40,930 bases of DNA from Lishizhenia sp. GTDB taxonomy: Bacteria; Bacteroidota; Bacteroidia; Flavobacteriales_D; Crocinitomicaceae. The notes beneath the pieces are model-generated. The model searched no databases and had not been told where the DNA came from. It was given only the letters and a program-made list of their open reading frames with translations. The stretch covers positions 88,542 to 129,471 of the forward strand of contig SKGS01000031.1 in NCBI GenBank assembly GCA_007117355.1, in the 5' to 3' direction. A program made the position numbers and the translations under genes. Below are positions 26,965 to 34,906 of this stretch, one piece after another. The first letter of the stretch is position 1; each line of letters opens with the position of its first letter.

Positions 26965-27466
26965 ATTCCGGAGTTGTTTTAAATTAATGTCAATACAAAG
27001 AAAGTCATGTTATTCCAAGGATATGTCTTTGTTTCGGCCTTGAAAAACAATAATTAATAAACAAGTATAAATGGAACGTAAGCCGAACCCTTGTTTGAAG
27101 CACAGCCATCAGAAAGTTTGGTAAAACTTTTTGTTAATGGCGTAGCAAGTTTGGGTGAGGTAGTGAAATGTTACGTAGTTTATATTATTGTTTTTCGAAG
27201 CCTTGACTTTTTGTTTCTTTTGTGTCAAGACAAAAGAAAAAGAGCTATAATAATTTTCAATGTGATTGTTTTTAAAAGTCTGTAAATGAATTAAAAGCAT
27301 TTTTCATGTATAGCTACAATGTTGAAAAACTAATTATATATTAACTTGAAAGTTCGGTTAACAATTTGTAATCAGCTCATTTCCCTCTCCTGAAAGCATC
27401 CTTTGCCGGTAGGCAGTGGTTTAATACTTACATCTTCATCAACAGACTAAAAAGTTATAATTTCCA
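26965..27466. repeat. Intergenic region with several hairpins, no supported gene
   Basis: Three structures are visible. AAAGTTT/AAACTTT (27113-27130, 4-nt loop) sits inside a larger imperfect hairpin pairing GCACAGCCAT (about 27099-27108) with ATGGCGTAGC (about 27137-27146). TTTCTTTTGT (27214-27223) pairs perfectly with ACAAAAGAAA (27230-27239) around 6 nt, a type of hairpin I associate with Bacteroidota spacers. Near 27400-27420 lies CTTTGCCGGTAGGCAGTGG, similar in flavour to the GC-rich repeat near 31630. A 64-codon TTG-initiated frame here looks like translated repeat. Confidence 0.6.
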
Positions 27467-27475
27467 TTGAATACT

Positions 27476-27518
27476 AAACAGCTGTGGACGCTTTATTCAC
27501 AGCTGTTTTGTATTTTTG
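27476..27518 (+). promoter_or_regulatory. argS upstream hairpin followed by a -7 box
   Basis: AAACAGCTGTG (27476-27486) pairs perfectly with CACAGCTGTTT (27498-27508) around an 11-nt loop. Immediately after comes TATTTTTG (27511-27518), an exact TAnnTTTG box ending 20 nt before the argS ATG at 27539. The hairpin plus T-rich tail could instead be a terminator of upstream transcription. As DNA, the palindrome could be an operator over the promoter. Confidence 0.6.
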
Positions 27519-27538
27519 CCAAAAATGTAACAAATCAA

Positions 27539-29440
27539 ATGGAAAATGTAATTATTTCTGTGCTAGTAGAGCACTCTGAGGAATTATTCGGTCAAAAAAT
27601 CGATGCAAATCAAATTCAATTTCAAAAAACAAGGAAAGATGTTGAAGGAGATTTAACTTTGGTTACTTTTCCATTTTTGAAACTGTTAAAAAAATCACCC
27701 GAACTTGTTGGTGAAATTATTGGTGACTTCTTAGTGAAGCAGTGTGATGAAATTTCAAGCTACGAGGCAATTAAAGGTTTTTTAAACTTGACATTGTCCA
27801 ACGAATATTGGCTAAATAAGCTTGGAAATATGACAAAGCAAGACAAATTTGGTTTTGCGCAACAGCCATCCGGACAAACTTTTATGGTCGAATATTCTTC
27901 TCCAAACACGAATAAACCTTTGCATTTGGGGCACTTAAGAAATATTTTCTTAGGGTATAGTGTTGCAGAAATCTTGAAAGCAAATGGACATGAAGTAATC
28001 AAGACTCAGATTATCAACGACAGAGGTATTCATATTTGTAAGTCCATGTTGGCTTGGGAGCGTTTTGCCCCTTTGGATGAAAATGGAAAAAGAGAAACAC
28101 CTCTTTCAACTGGCATGAAAGGCGACCATTTTGTTGGAAAGTACTACATTGAATTTGATAAACAAGTTACCAAAGAAGCTTTTGAAATTGCACTTCAATG
28201 GAAGGAAAATGATTTTTCGGAGCTGGAGTCAGAAACCAAAGAAACGTTAGAGAAATTATTCCTAGCACTCGAAAACACTGACGATGAAAAGAAAAAAGCA
28301 AGTTTAGAACGTAAAATTGCAGGTTTTGCAAAAGATTACACTTCACTTCAGCGTGATGCACAAGAAATGCTGGTAAAATGGGAAGCGAAAGACCCGCAAG
28401 TTTACTTGCTATGGACAACGATGAACGGTTGGGTGTATGGTGGTTTTGAATCAACTTACCACCGCATGAAAGTGGATTTTGATAAACTTTACTACGAATC
28501 GGATACCTATTTAATTGGTAAAGATGTAGTGCTGGAAGGCTTGAAATCAGGTAAGTTTTATCAAAAAGAAAATGGTTCTGTTTGGGTGGATTTAACCTCT
28601 GACGGGTTAGATGAAAAACTTTTGCTCCGTGGTGATGGAACAGCTGTTTATATGACACAAGATATTGGAACAGCGATTGATAGATATAAAGATTACCCTT
28701 CTTTAAGTGGGATAGTTTATACCGTTGGAAATGAGCAAGATTACCATTTTCAAGTGCTCTTTTTGATTTTGAAGAAATTAGGTTTTGATTGGGCAGAAAA
28801 CTGTTATCATTTATCCTATGGAATGGTCGATTTACCCGATGGAAAGATGAAATCTAGAGAAGGCAAAGTGGTAGATGCTGACGATTTGATGCAAGAAGTT
28901 GTTGATATGGCCAAGGAATCTACCTTAGAGCGTGGTCATTTAGATGGAATGACAGAAGAACAAAAAGACAACCTAATCGAAATGATTGGATTAGGAGGAT
29001 TGAAGTATTTCCTTCTCAAAGTGGATCCACAAAAACGAATGAAGTTTAATCCAGATGAATCAATAGAATTAACTGGAAATACAGCTCCGTTTATTCAGTA
29101 CGCTCATGCAAGAATTCAATCTTTGCTCACTAAAGCAGGAGATTATACCGCCACTGAAAAGCAAATGATTTTAGGTACAGAGGAGAAAAAATTAGTAAAA
29201 CTAATGGCTGATTTCCCGAAAACCATTTCAGAAGCAGGAGATTTAAAAAGTCCAGCGATAATTGCCAATTATACCTATGAATTGGTAAAACAGTTTAATA
29301 GTTTCTACCAATCTGTTTCCATCTTAAATGAAACAGACGAAAGTCTGAAATATACACGATTAGTAATTTGTAACGAACTTACGAAAATCATTTCTAATTC
29401 CATGCGCTTACTTGGTATCGAAGTTCCAAATAGGATGTAG
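27539..29440 (+). CDS. argS: Arginyl-tRNA synthetase
   Basis: From the ATG at 27539 the protein is 633 residues, a class I synthetase that charges tRNA-Arg. The N-terminal Add1 domain (about 1-110) binds the tRNA D-loop. The HIGH motif appears as HLGH (129-132), preceded by EYSSPNTNKPL. The KMSKS region is KMKSREG (from K436). The C-terminal all-helical DALR anticodon domain includes QYAHARIQSLL. A TTG 24 codons upstream was rejected because it lies inside the hairpin/promoter region. Confidence 0.96.
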   Translation: MENVIISVLVEHSEELFGQKIDANQIQFQKTRKDVEGDLTLVTFPFLKLLKKSPELVGEIIGDFLVKQCDEISSYEAIKGFLNLTLSNEYWLNKLGNMTKQDKFGFAQQPSGQTFMVEYSSPNTNKPLHLGHLRNIFLGYSVAEILKANGHEVIKTQIINDRGIHICKSMLAWERFAPLDENGKRETPLSTGMKGDHFVGKYYIEFDKQVTKEAFEIALQWKENDFSELESETKETLEKLFLALENTDDEKKKASLERKIAGFAKDYTSLQRDAQEMLVKWEAKDPQVYLLWTTMNGWVYGGFESTYHRMKVDFDKLYYESDTYLIGKDVVLEGLKSGKFYQKENGSVWVDLTSDGLDEKLLLRGDGTAVYMTQDIGTAIDRYKDYPSLSGIVYTVGNEQDYHFQVLFLILKKLGFDWAENCYHLSYGMVDLPDGKMKSREGKVVDADDLMQEVVDMAKESTLERGHLDGMTEEQKDNLIEMIGLGGLKYFLLKVDPQKRMKFNPDESIELTGNTAPFIQYAHARIQSLLTKAGDYTATEKQMILGTEEKKLVKLMADFPKTISEAGDLKSPAIIANYTYELVKQFNSFYQSVSILNETDESLKYTRLVICNELTKIISNSMRLLGIEVPNRM

Positions 29441-29709
29441 GTAAGCGTTACAGAAAAGGAATAATTACGTTTAACTAAAGTTAGTTGATTTTTAATTAAG
29501 GCATATCAAAAGTAAATTTGATAGTTTGTAAAAAGGTAGTACTTTGAATAATTCTCTGGACAGAAGATACACAATAACAGCAGTATTGGATGAGTTAAAC
29601 AGCTTTTGTTTGGGTGTAAGCGAGTTGGCGGTAATGTTAAAAGACACGATACGACAAAAAGAAGTAATAAATTACATAACTTTGCTTAACAAAATAAGGA
29701 CAAGACAAA
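29441..29709. promoter_or_regulatory. Leader of the ATPase/TOPRIM block with two -7 boxes and the cassette edge
   Basis: TAAATTTG (29513-29520) and TAACTTTG (29677-29684) both match TAnnTTTG; the second ends 25 nt before the ATPase ATG. GTTGGCGGTA (29624-29633) is the exact reverse complement of 31538-31547 downstream of the operon. AACAGCTT (29599-29606) and AAGCGAGTT (29618-29626) could form a short imperfect hairpin ending at this edge. No gene is confidently present, although a TTG-initiated 68-codon frame (29544-29750) crosses the area. Confidence 0.5.
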
Positions 29710-30855
29710 ATGAGAATAGAAAATTTAACATACCGAGACAATGCTCTTAAATGGGAGTTAGAAAAAGCAGATTTTGAATCACTTACGCTCTTAGTTGGAG
29801 CTTCAGGTGTTGGTAAGACTCAAATTTTGAAATCAATTCTTAACTTGAAAAGTGTTGCTAGCGGTAAATCAATTAGTGGTATATATTGGGAAATTACTTT
29901 TGAAACATTGAATGGAAATGTATATAAATGGAAAGGTGAATATGAAAATAAAGGAGATATTGACTTTTCAGACGATGATGATGAAGAACTTAAAAGACAC
30001 AAACCTTCAATTCAATTTGAAACTCTACTCCTTAATGGAAAAATCATAGTAGACAGAAATAATAATGATATTATTTTTAATGGTAACAAAACTGTAAAAC
30101 TACCTAATCAACAAAGTGTAATATACCTTTTGAAAGAAGAGGACTTAATACAGCCAGCATTTGAAGGTTTTGGTAAAATTCTTTTTAGTGACCAGACCGA
30201 CTCTACCAGAGAGGCTTATCGAATTAAGTTTTCAGACACACAGAAACTTTTAAAAAGTGTAAAAACAATTACTCAAATTCAAGAAGCAAAAGAGGACATT
30301 AGGATTAAACTATTTCTTGCGTATAAAAATGCTCCTGAAATTTTTGAAATTATTAAAGAGAGATATATTGATATTTTCCCTCAAGTTGAAGACATAAAGG
30401 TTGAACCTTTAGATATGGAAGAAGAAGATGTACCTATGTTCTTTAAAGAATATCCATTTATCCAAATAAAAGAGAAAGGAATTGAAAAATGGATTAAACA
30501 ACACAACATATCATCAGGTATGTTTAGAAGTTTAATACATATTAGTGAAATCTATCTATGTAGTGAAGGCTCTGTATTTCTTATTGATGAATTTGAAAAT
30601 AGCCTTGGAATAAACTGTATAAATGAGTTGACGAGCGATATTTTATCTTCAAAACGAAAAACTCAATTTATCATTACTAGTCATCATCCATATATTATCA
30701 ATAATGTGGATTACACTAATTGGAAACTAGTAACTAGAACCAAAGGAGTTGTTAAGACGCATAAACCTGAAAAGTTTAATATAGGAAAATCAAAACACGA
30801 TGCTTTTATGCAACTTATCCAATTAGAACAATATCAAACAGGATTAGAAGGATGA
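29710..30855 (+). CDS. AAA family ATPase with ABC-like core (candidate defence component)
   Basis: A 381-residue soluble protein resembling AAA_15/AAA_21 ATPases. Walker A is GASGVGKT (30-37). A long middle region with an acidic stretch (DFSDDDDEE) follows. Then come a signature-like SSG (268-270), Walker B FLIDEFE with D293/E294, and an H-loop TSHHP with H325. This order, with a long insert and SHH/P, is shared by OLD-type, RloA-like and AriA-like ATPases in anti-phage modules. The stop overlaps the next gene's ATG (ATGA, 4 nt), so the two are translationally coupled. The gene looks more AT-rich than its neighbours, by eye. Confidence 0.85.
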   Translation: MRIENLTYRDNALKWELEKADFESLTLLVGASGVGKTQILKSILNLKSVASGKSISGIYWEITFETLNGNVYKWKGEYENKGDIDFSDDDDEELKRHKPSIQFETLLLNGKIIVDRNNNDIIFNGNKTVKLPNQQSVIYLLKEEDLIQPAFEGFGKILFSDQTDSTREAYRIKFSDTQKLLKSVKTITQIQEAKEDIRIKLFLAYKNAPEIFEIIKERYIDIFPQVEDIKVEPLDMEEEDVPMFFKEYPFIQIKEKGIEKWIKQHNISSGMFRSLIHISEIYLCSEGSVFLIDEFENSLGINCINELTSDILSSKRKTQFIITSHHPYIINNVDYTNWKLVTRTKGVVKTHKPEKFNIGKSKHDAFMQLIQLEQYQTGLEG

Positions 30856-31532
30856 ATTTGTACTTTATAGTTGAAGGCAGGAGAACAGAAAAAAAAGTTT
30901 ACCCTGAATGGCTAAATTTTTTAATCCCGGAATTAAAAAGAGTTAATTGGGCTTTTGAGGCAACTTTGAACAATTATTTCCTTTTTAATGGCAACGGATT
31001 CCCCGCATTACTGCATAATCATTTAAAAAAATCAATTGAAGAAATTAACGAGCTGAAAAAGTTTAACTATTTAGTTCTTGTTTTAGACGTTGATGAAACG
31101 ACTGTTGAATTTAGAATTAATGAAGTAAACAATTTCATCAAAGAAAATCATTTACAACTTATTGATTGCGAATTAATAATAATTCCACAAGATAAATGTA
31201 TTGAAACTTGGTTTTTAGGCAATAAGACTATTTACAAATCAAATTCTCAAAATGTAAAATTAAGGGATTACGTCAGATTTTATAACGTCAAAGACAACGA
31301 CCCTGAATTAATGCCTGTTTTTGAAGATTTTAATACTCACTCTCAATTTCACGCTGATTATTGCACCGAATTTTTGAGAGAAAGGAATATTCGTTATTCA
31401 AAAAATAATCCAAATGGTGTTATTGAGGAAGTTTATTTAAACAGACTTATTGAAAGGACAATAGAAACAAATCATATAAATTCGTTCAAGAACTTTATTG
31501 ACTTTTGTAACGAATTAAGAGGGAGAATATAA
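30852..31532 (+). CDS. TOPRIM-like/RloB-like putative nuclease partner of the ATPase
   Basis: A 226-residue soluble protein. It begins with a beta strand and a glutamate (YFIVEGRRTEKKVY, E8), then VLVLDVDE (D79, D81) and a third conserved-looking segment DKCIETWFLGN (C116, E118, W120). An early Glu plus a DxD after a hydrophobic strand is the metal-binding pattern of TOPRIM nucleases, as in OLD-family, DUF4435 (AriB) and RloB-like proteins. Exact family is uncertain; it could be a divergent RloB or DUF4276-type protein. Coupling to an ABC-like ATPase supports a two-component effector. Confidence 0.7.
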   Translation: MNLYFIVEGRRTEKKVYPEWLNFLIPELKRVNWAFEATLNNYFLFNGNGFPALLHNHLKKSIEEINELKKFNYLVLVLDVDETTVEFRINEVNNFIKENHLQLIDCELIIIPQDKCIETWFLGNKTIYKSNSQNVKLRDYVRFYNVKDNDPELMPVFEDFNTHSQFHADYCTEFLRERNIRYSKNNPNGVIEEVYLNRLIERTIETNHINSFKNFIDFCNELRGRI

Positions 31533-31537
31533 AGCAC

Positions 31538-31711
31538 TACCGCCAACACAGGTCTAGCATCAAGTCTTAGTAAACGGCGTTTAATGAAATTTATGTAAAT
31601 TTGGAAATAAAAAGCGTTTAAGCTTTGCCTGCCGTGTCTGCCTACAGTTGGCTAGGCGGGGAAAGTTAGTGGGTTATTTCGCCTTGAATGCCAGCCCTAG
31701 GAACGTTATTT
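31538..31711 (+). repeat. attC-like imperfect inverted repeat
   Basis: Left arm AACACAGGTCTAGCATCAAG (31545-31564) pairs with right arm CTTGAATGCCAGCCCTAGG followed by AACGTT (31683-31707). The right arm has extra bases (for example the C opposite no partner in ATTCAAG versus ATCAAG), as in attC sites where extrahelical bases guide the integrase. The outer ends are AAC and GTT. Pairing seems to continue weakly inwards (CAAGTCTTAGTAA against TTATTTCGCCTTG). The loop holds a GC-rich GCCTA/TAGGC element (31640-31657). At about 170 nt it is longer than most attC sites. Confidence 0.5.
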
Positions 31712-31718
31712 TAATCAA

Positions 31719-31997
31719 ATGAGAAATACTCTAAAAAGAATAGTCGAACAATTTGAAAATAACGAAATTCCTCGAATAGTTATTTCATTGTGGAATCACT
31801 GGCTGAGTCGAGAAGAACAAGACCATCTGTTTCCTAAAGATGAAACACCTGAATATGAAATTGCATGTCAAAATATATTGAATTGTTTTAATGAAATTAT
31901 AAGTACTTTTGAGAATGGAGTTTATAGATATGATGACAGAAAGAATCAAATAAAATGGATTAACAAAGAGGAAACGATTAAAGAGAATCCAAATTAA
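31719..31997 (+). CDS. Small hypothetical protein downstream of the attC-like site
   Basis: A 92-residue polar protein starting at an ATG 14 nt after the proposed cassette junction. It has a helical N-terminus (LKRIVEQFENNEIPRIVISLWNHWL) and no signal peptide or membrane segment; I do not recognise it. Its position suggests a separate promoterless or cassette-borne gene. No second attC-like end that matches the GTTATTT start was found downstream, so it may be a decayed or truncated unit. Convergent with the next minus-strand gene across a 157-nt spacer in which I see nothing. Confidence 0.55.
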   Translation: MRNTLKRIVEQFENNEIPRIVISLWNHWLSREEQDHLFPKDETPEYEIACQNILNCFNEIISTFENGVYRYDDRKNQIKWINKEETIKENPN

Positions 31998-32154
31998 GGG
32001 AATTAGCATTGATGCATAATTTCAATACTTCGTAGATGTATTCATAATAACTCGGACGAACAACTATTTTTTGTATCACAAGTCCTGAAGTAAAAACATT
32101 AAATTCGTTTTCAAATAGCTACAATACCTTCCATTTAACTCCATTCCGAATAAA

Positions 32155-32565
32155 CTACTTCTCCATCACCTCAATTAATTCCACTGCAATGCCATTTCCT
32201 GAGGTATCAATTGCTTTTTTCCATTTATGTATAGAATTGGTTTGGGAAATAATATCTAGCTTTTTATTACTTTCTAAAGGTAAATTGTTTTTGATAAGCT
32301 TCAATTGAATTTTTCGTTCAACGATAATAGGAACAAATGTTTTGACTTTTAGGTTAGTTTCCTTAAACCAAGTATCGATTAATCGCTTTGCTTTTAACAG
32401 ACGAATCTCAGATAAATCTCCTATCATTGGTATGGAAGAAGCATTTAAATTTTGAAGTTCATAGACAACAAAAAGTGTATCATCCTCAGATAAGTGCGTT
32501 TGTAACTTCTCCATTAAGGAATCCGCTATGCCTTTTTCTTCAAATAAAATGACTACATTTTTCAT
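32155..32565 (-). CDS. Hypothetical soluble protein
   Basis: From the ATG at 32565 this is 136 residues, opening with a Rossmann-like strand-helix (KNVVILFEEKGIADSLMEKL), followed by DDTLFVVYEL and alternating helices. This could be a universal-stress-protein-like alpha/beta fold, but no diagnostic ATP-binding motif is seen, so function is unknown. An ATG 20 codons further upstream would add a residue run rich in Phe/Cys without clear domain sense; I prefer the inner start. No operon partner: the antiporter gene upstream is 118 nt away on the same strand. Confidence 0.65.
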   Translation of the reverse strand: MKNVVILFEEKGIADSLMEKLQTHLSEDDTLFVVYELQNLNASSIPMIGDLSEIRLLKAKRLIDTWFKETNLKVKTFVPIIVERKIQLKLIKNNLPLESNKKLDIISQTNSIHKWKKAIDTSGNGIAVELIEVMEK

Positions 32566-32743
32566 TGACCACAAAGTTGCGATTTTAAAACATTTTAGAA
32601 AATGATAAGTTGTTCTAAAAAACATGATTTATATCAGTTTTTAAGATAATTTCTCTAAATGCAGCGATTTTAAAGGCGTTTAAAAGGATGCCTTCTTTGA
32701 AAGTAACAGAAAAAACTGCATTAAAAATGGAGTTAAGCTTGTT

Positions 32744-34654
32744 TTATACCTCTTTTCCAAAAAACCGTATAACAATGTAGAGAACGGTTATTCCAATCGG
32801 AATCAAAACGAAGGAACTAACGCCAAGAGCACTCGGAATAATTCCGATGAAAAGTGCTACAGCTCCAACTGTCAGCGCATAAGGCATTTGCGTTCTAACA
32901 TGTTGAATATGGTCGCAAGAAGTGGCTAGACTACTTAGAATGGTTGTGTCTGAAATAGGGGAGCAGTGGTCGCCAAGTACAGCCCCTGCAAGCACCGAGG
33001 CAATGGAGTTGTATAAAATTGCCATTTCGTTATACTCAGGAGAAGCACTTGCTAAACCAAACGAAAGCGGAATGATAAGAGGGTACATTAATGCCATGGT
33101 GCTCCAACTTGAACCCGTAGAAAAGGCTATAAACGCAGAAATGACAAAGGTCAATGCTGGAAGAATCCAAACCGAATTAAAGTCTCTCCCAAAAAATGTT
33201 TTGATGTATTCTGCTGTCTGCAAGTCTTCTGTTACTGCCGCTAATGACCAAGCCAAAACTAAAATAGCAATCGCAGGAACCATTGTTTTTATCCCAAAGA
33301 TTACCGTTTCCATTGTTTGACCTAAGTTCATTATGCGTTGACTAACTGTCAGCACTATTGCAGTAAAAAGTCCAGTTAAAGAGGACCAAAGTAAAGCAGA
33401 ATAAGAGTCTGCATTTCCGATTAATAAACCTATTTTTTGGAGGAAAGAAACAGGTTTTTCAGGTAAGGCAGAAATGTTTTCCCAAGTATTGCTTATCAAA
33501 CTTGGGTTTACATCAAATAATTGTGCTTTGGATGTTTGAAAACCAGTGTAAAGTAAACCAATTATCGTTCCTACAATAACAATAGCAATGGGGATTACGG
33601 CATTAAATGACTTAACTTTTTTCGAATTTACTGGCTCAAATTCTTCTAGTTCTTTGGAGCGTTTTTCGGATGTTCCTGATTGCGTGTTTTTTGCATTGCG
33701 CTCTGCGGTTAGCATAGGACCAAAATCTTTTCCTCTTTTAATCAAAAAATAGACAAAGAAAAGAGTGAAAATAGGGTAGAAGGAGTAAGCAAGTGAATGC
33801 ATGAAAATACCGTAAGCACTTTCATTAATAACTTCACCTTGCGCTTCTATCTTTTTAACACCATCAGAAATATAAGTCAACTCAGCACCAATCCAAGTTG
33901 TAATAAATGCAATTGCTGCTATTGGTGCCGCTGTTGAATCAACGATGTAAGCCAATTTTTCTCTCGATACTTTCAATTTATCGGTGACCGGTCGCATGGT
34001 ATTGCCAACAACAAGTGTATTGGCGTAATCATCGAAAAAAATGGCAAGTCCTAAAAAATAAGTGGTAAGCATGCCCGAAGTTCTGTCTTTGGCAAATTTT
34101 ACGAGGCGATTAACAACGCCTTTCATTCCTCCGTTTTTGGAAATAACTGCCACAATAGAACCTATGGTGATAGAAAATAAAATGACTGCCAAATGTCCCT
34201 CATCGTTTAAGGCACGAATAATATAGTTGTCCAAAACGGTAAGAAAAGCACTAAAAATACCAATCCAATTATCAGTGTAAAATCCAATTGTTGCAGCTCC
34301 AATAAAAATACCTATGAAAAGCGAAGAAATAACTTCTTTAAAAATAAGTGCTAAAATAATGGCAACCAAAGGCGGTAAAAGCGCTAACCAACCGGGTATA
34401 ATCATTGGCGTTTTCAGAACTTCAAATCCTTCAATCGTAGGCGTTTGACTTAAATTCGTAGTTCCAGAATAAAAGTTTTCCTTTGCTACTAATTCTATTC
34501 TTTTTCCATTTATTTCAATAGAATTTAGTTCTTGTTCAGCATATACTTTAAAGTCAAAATCAACATTTTTTAGAACAATATCTGGAAACTCAATTTGGTT
34601 AGCCCAATTGAGAAAAGGAAGAATAAATAGAATGGCAAGTAATAGACTTTTCAA
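32744..34654 (-). CDS. NhaC-type Na+/H+ antiporter with N-terminal periplasmic domain
   Basis: A 636-residue inner-membrane transporter. It begins with a signal-peptide-like helix (MKSLLLAILFILPFLNWANQ) and about 60 polar residues that look like a small beta domain. The NhaC-family core of some eleven helices follows, with IAAIAFITTWIGAEL, FFDDYANTLVVGNTM and AVLGDHCSPISDTTI segments typical of the family. It should exchange Na+ for H+, or carry a related amino-acid exchange. The only workable start is TTG at 34654: an in-frame stop lies 2 codons upstream and the next Met is near residue 83, inside the protein. Confidence 0.88.
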   Translation of the reverse strand: MKSLLLAILFILPFLNWANQIEFPDIVLKNVDFDFKVYAEQELNSIEINGKRIELVAKENFYSGTTNLSQTPTIEGFEVLKTPMIIPGWLALLPPLVAIILALIFKEVISSLFIGIFIGAATIGFYTDNWIGIFSAFLTVLDNYIIRALNDEGHLAVILFSITIGSIVAVISKNGGMKGVVNRLVKFAKDRTSGMLTTYFLGLAIFFDDYANTLVVGNTMRPVTDKLKVSREKLAYIVDSTAAPIAAIAFITTWIGAELTYISDGVKKIEAQGEVINESAYGIFMHSLAYSFYPIFTLFFVYFLIKRGKDFGPMLTAERNAKNTQSGTSEKRSKELEEFEPVNSKKVKSFNAVIPIAIVIVGTIIGLLYTGFQTSKAQLFDVNPSLISNTWENISALPEKPVSFLQKIGLLIGNADSYSALLWSSLTGLFTAIVLTVSQRIMNLGQTMETVIFGIKTMVPAIAILVLAWSLAAVTEDLQTAEYIKTFFGRDFNSVWILPALTFVISAFIAFSTGSSWSTMALMYPLIIPLSFGLASASPEYNEMAILYNSIASVLAGAVLGDHCSPISDTTILSSLATSCDHIQHVRTQMPYALTVGAVALFIGIIPSALGVSSFVLIPIGITVLYIVIRFFGKEV

Positions 34655-34879
34655 GTATTAAATTTTGAGGGTTCGAAATTAATTAATTTATACCAAACTC
34701 GAAATTTTCATTGAGATTTCTAAGCTCACTAATTTAAATCTTCAAAAAATGAGATTTATTATAAAAGTATGTTTAATTAAAATCGCTTGCTCGTTATTCC
34801 CTTTCTTTTTTAATCCCTTCATTCACACAGAATCTTCAACGATTTCGATGAACGGTTAAAAATAATGAGATGAAATGAC

Positions 34880-34887
34880 TATATTTG
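34880..34887 (+). promoter_or_regulatory. -7 promoter box of the ilvE-type gene
   Basis: TATATTTG matches TAnnTTTG and ends 19 nt before the ATG at 34907. No clear -33 TTG. The 252-nt region between this gene and the divergent NhaC gene (34655-34906) shows no other gene. Confidence 0.55.
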
Positions 34888-34906
34888 CAACTCGAAAAAA
34901 TACACC

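Larger units (their letters stand above)
29625..31705 (+). mobile_element. Candidate integron-like gene cassette carrying the ATPase/TOPRIM pair
   Basis: The proposed cassette starts after G29624 (G|TTGGCGGTA) and ends after G31705 (AACG|TTATTT). In integron cassettes the first bases are complementary to the R'' box of the cassette's own attC site; here GTTGGCGGTA (29624-29633) matches TACCGCCAAC (31538-31547) at all ten positions, and 12 of 13 when extended. The downstream edge is an attC-like hairpin. No integrase gene is in the window and no full attC is visible upstream, so this is an inference from edge symmetry. Confidence 0.4.

Noticed and set aside
27091-27285. 64-codon open frame downstream of the PLP enzyme
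   Set aside because: It starts at TTG, spans two hairpins, and its translation (with LFLLCQDKRKR) looks like a translated intergenic repeat, not a protein. No promoter box or ribosome site was seen.
29544-29750. 68-codon open frame before the ATPase gene
   Set aside because: TTG start, overlaps the ATPase by 41 nt, and runs across the cassette edge and a candidate -7 box. It could be a real leader peptide, but nothing supports it beyond being open.
31998-32154. Second attC-like end closing a cassette around the 92-residue gene
   Set aside because: AATAAC at 32046-32051 partly matches the expected complement of GTTATTT, and TCGGAC/GTCCTGA could pair, but no GTT end in register was found.
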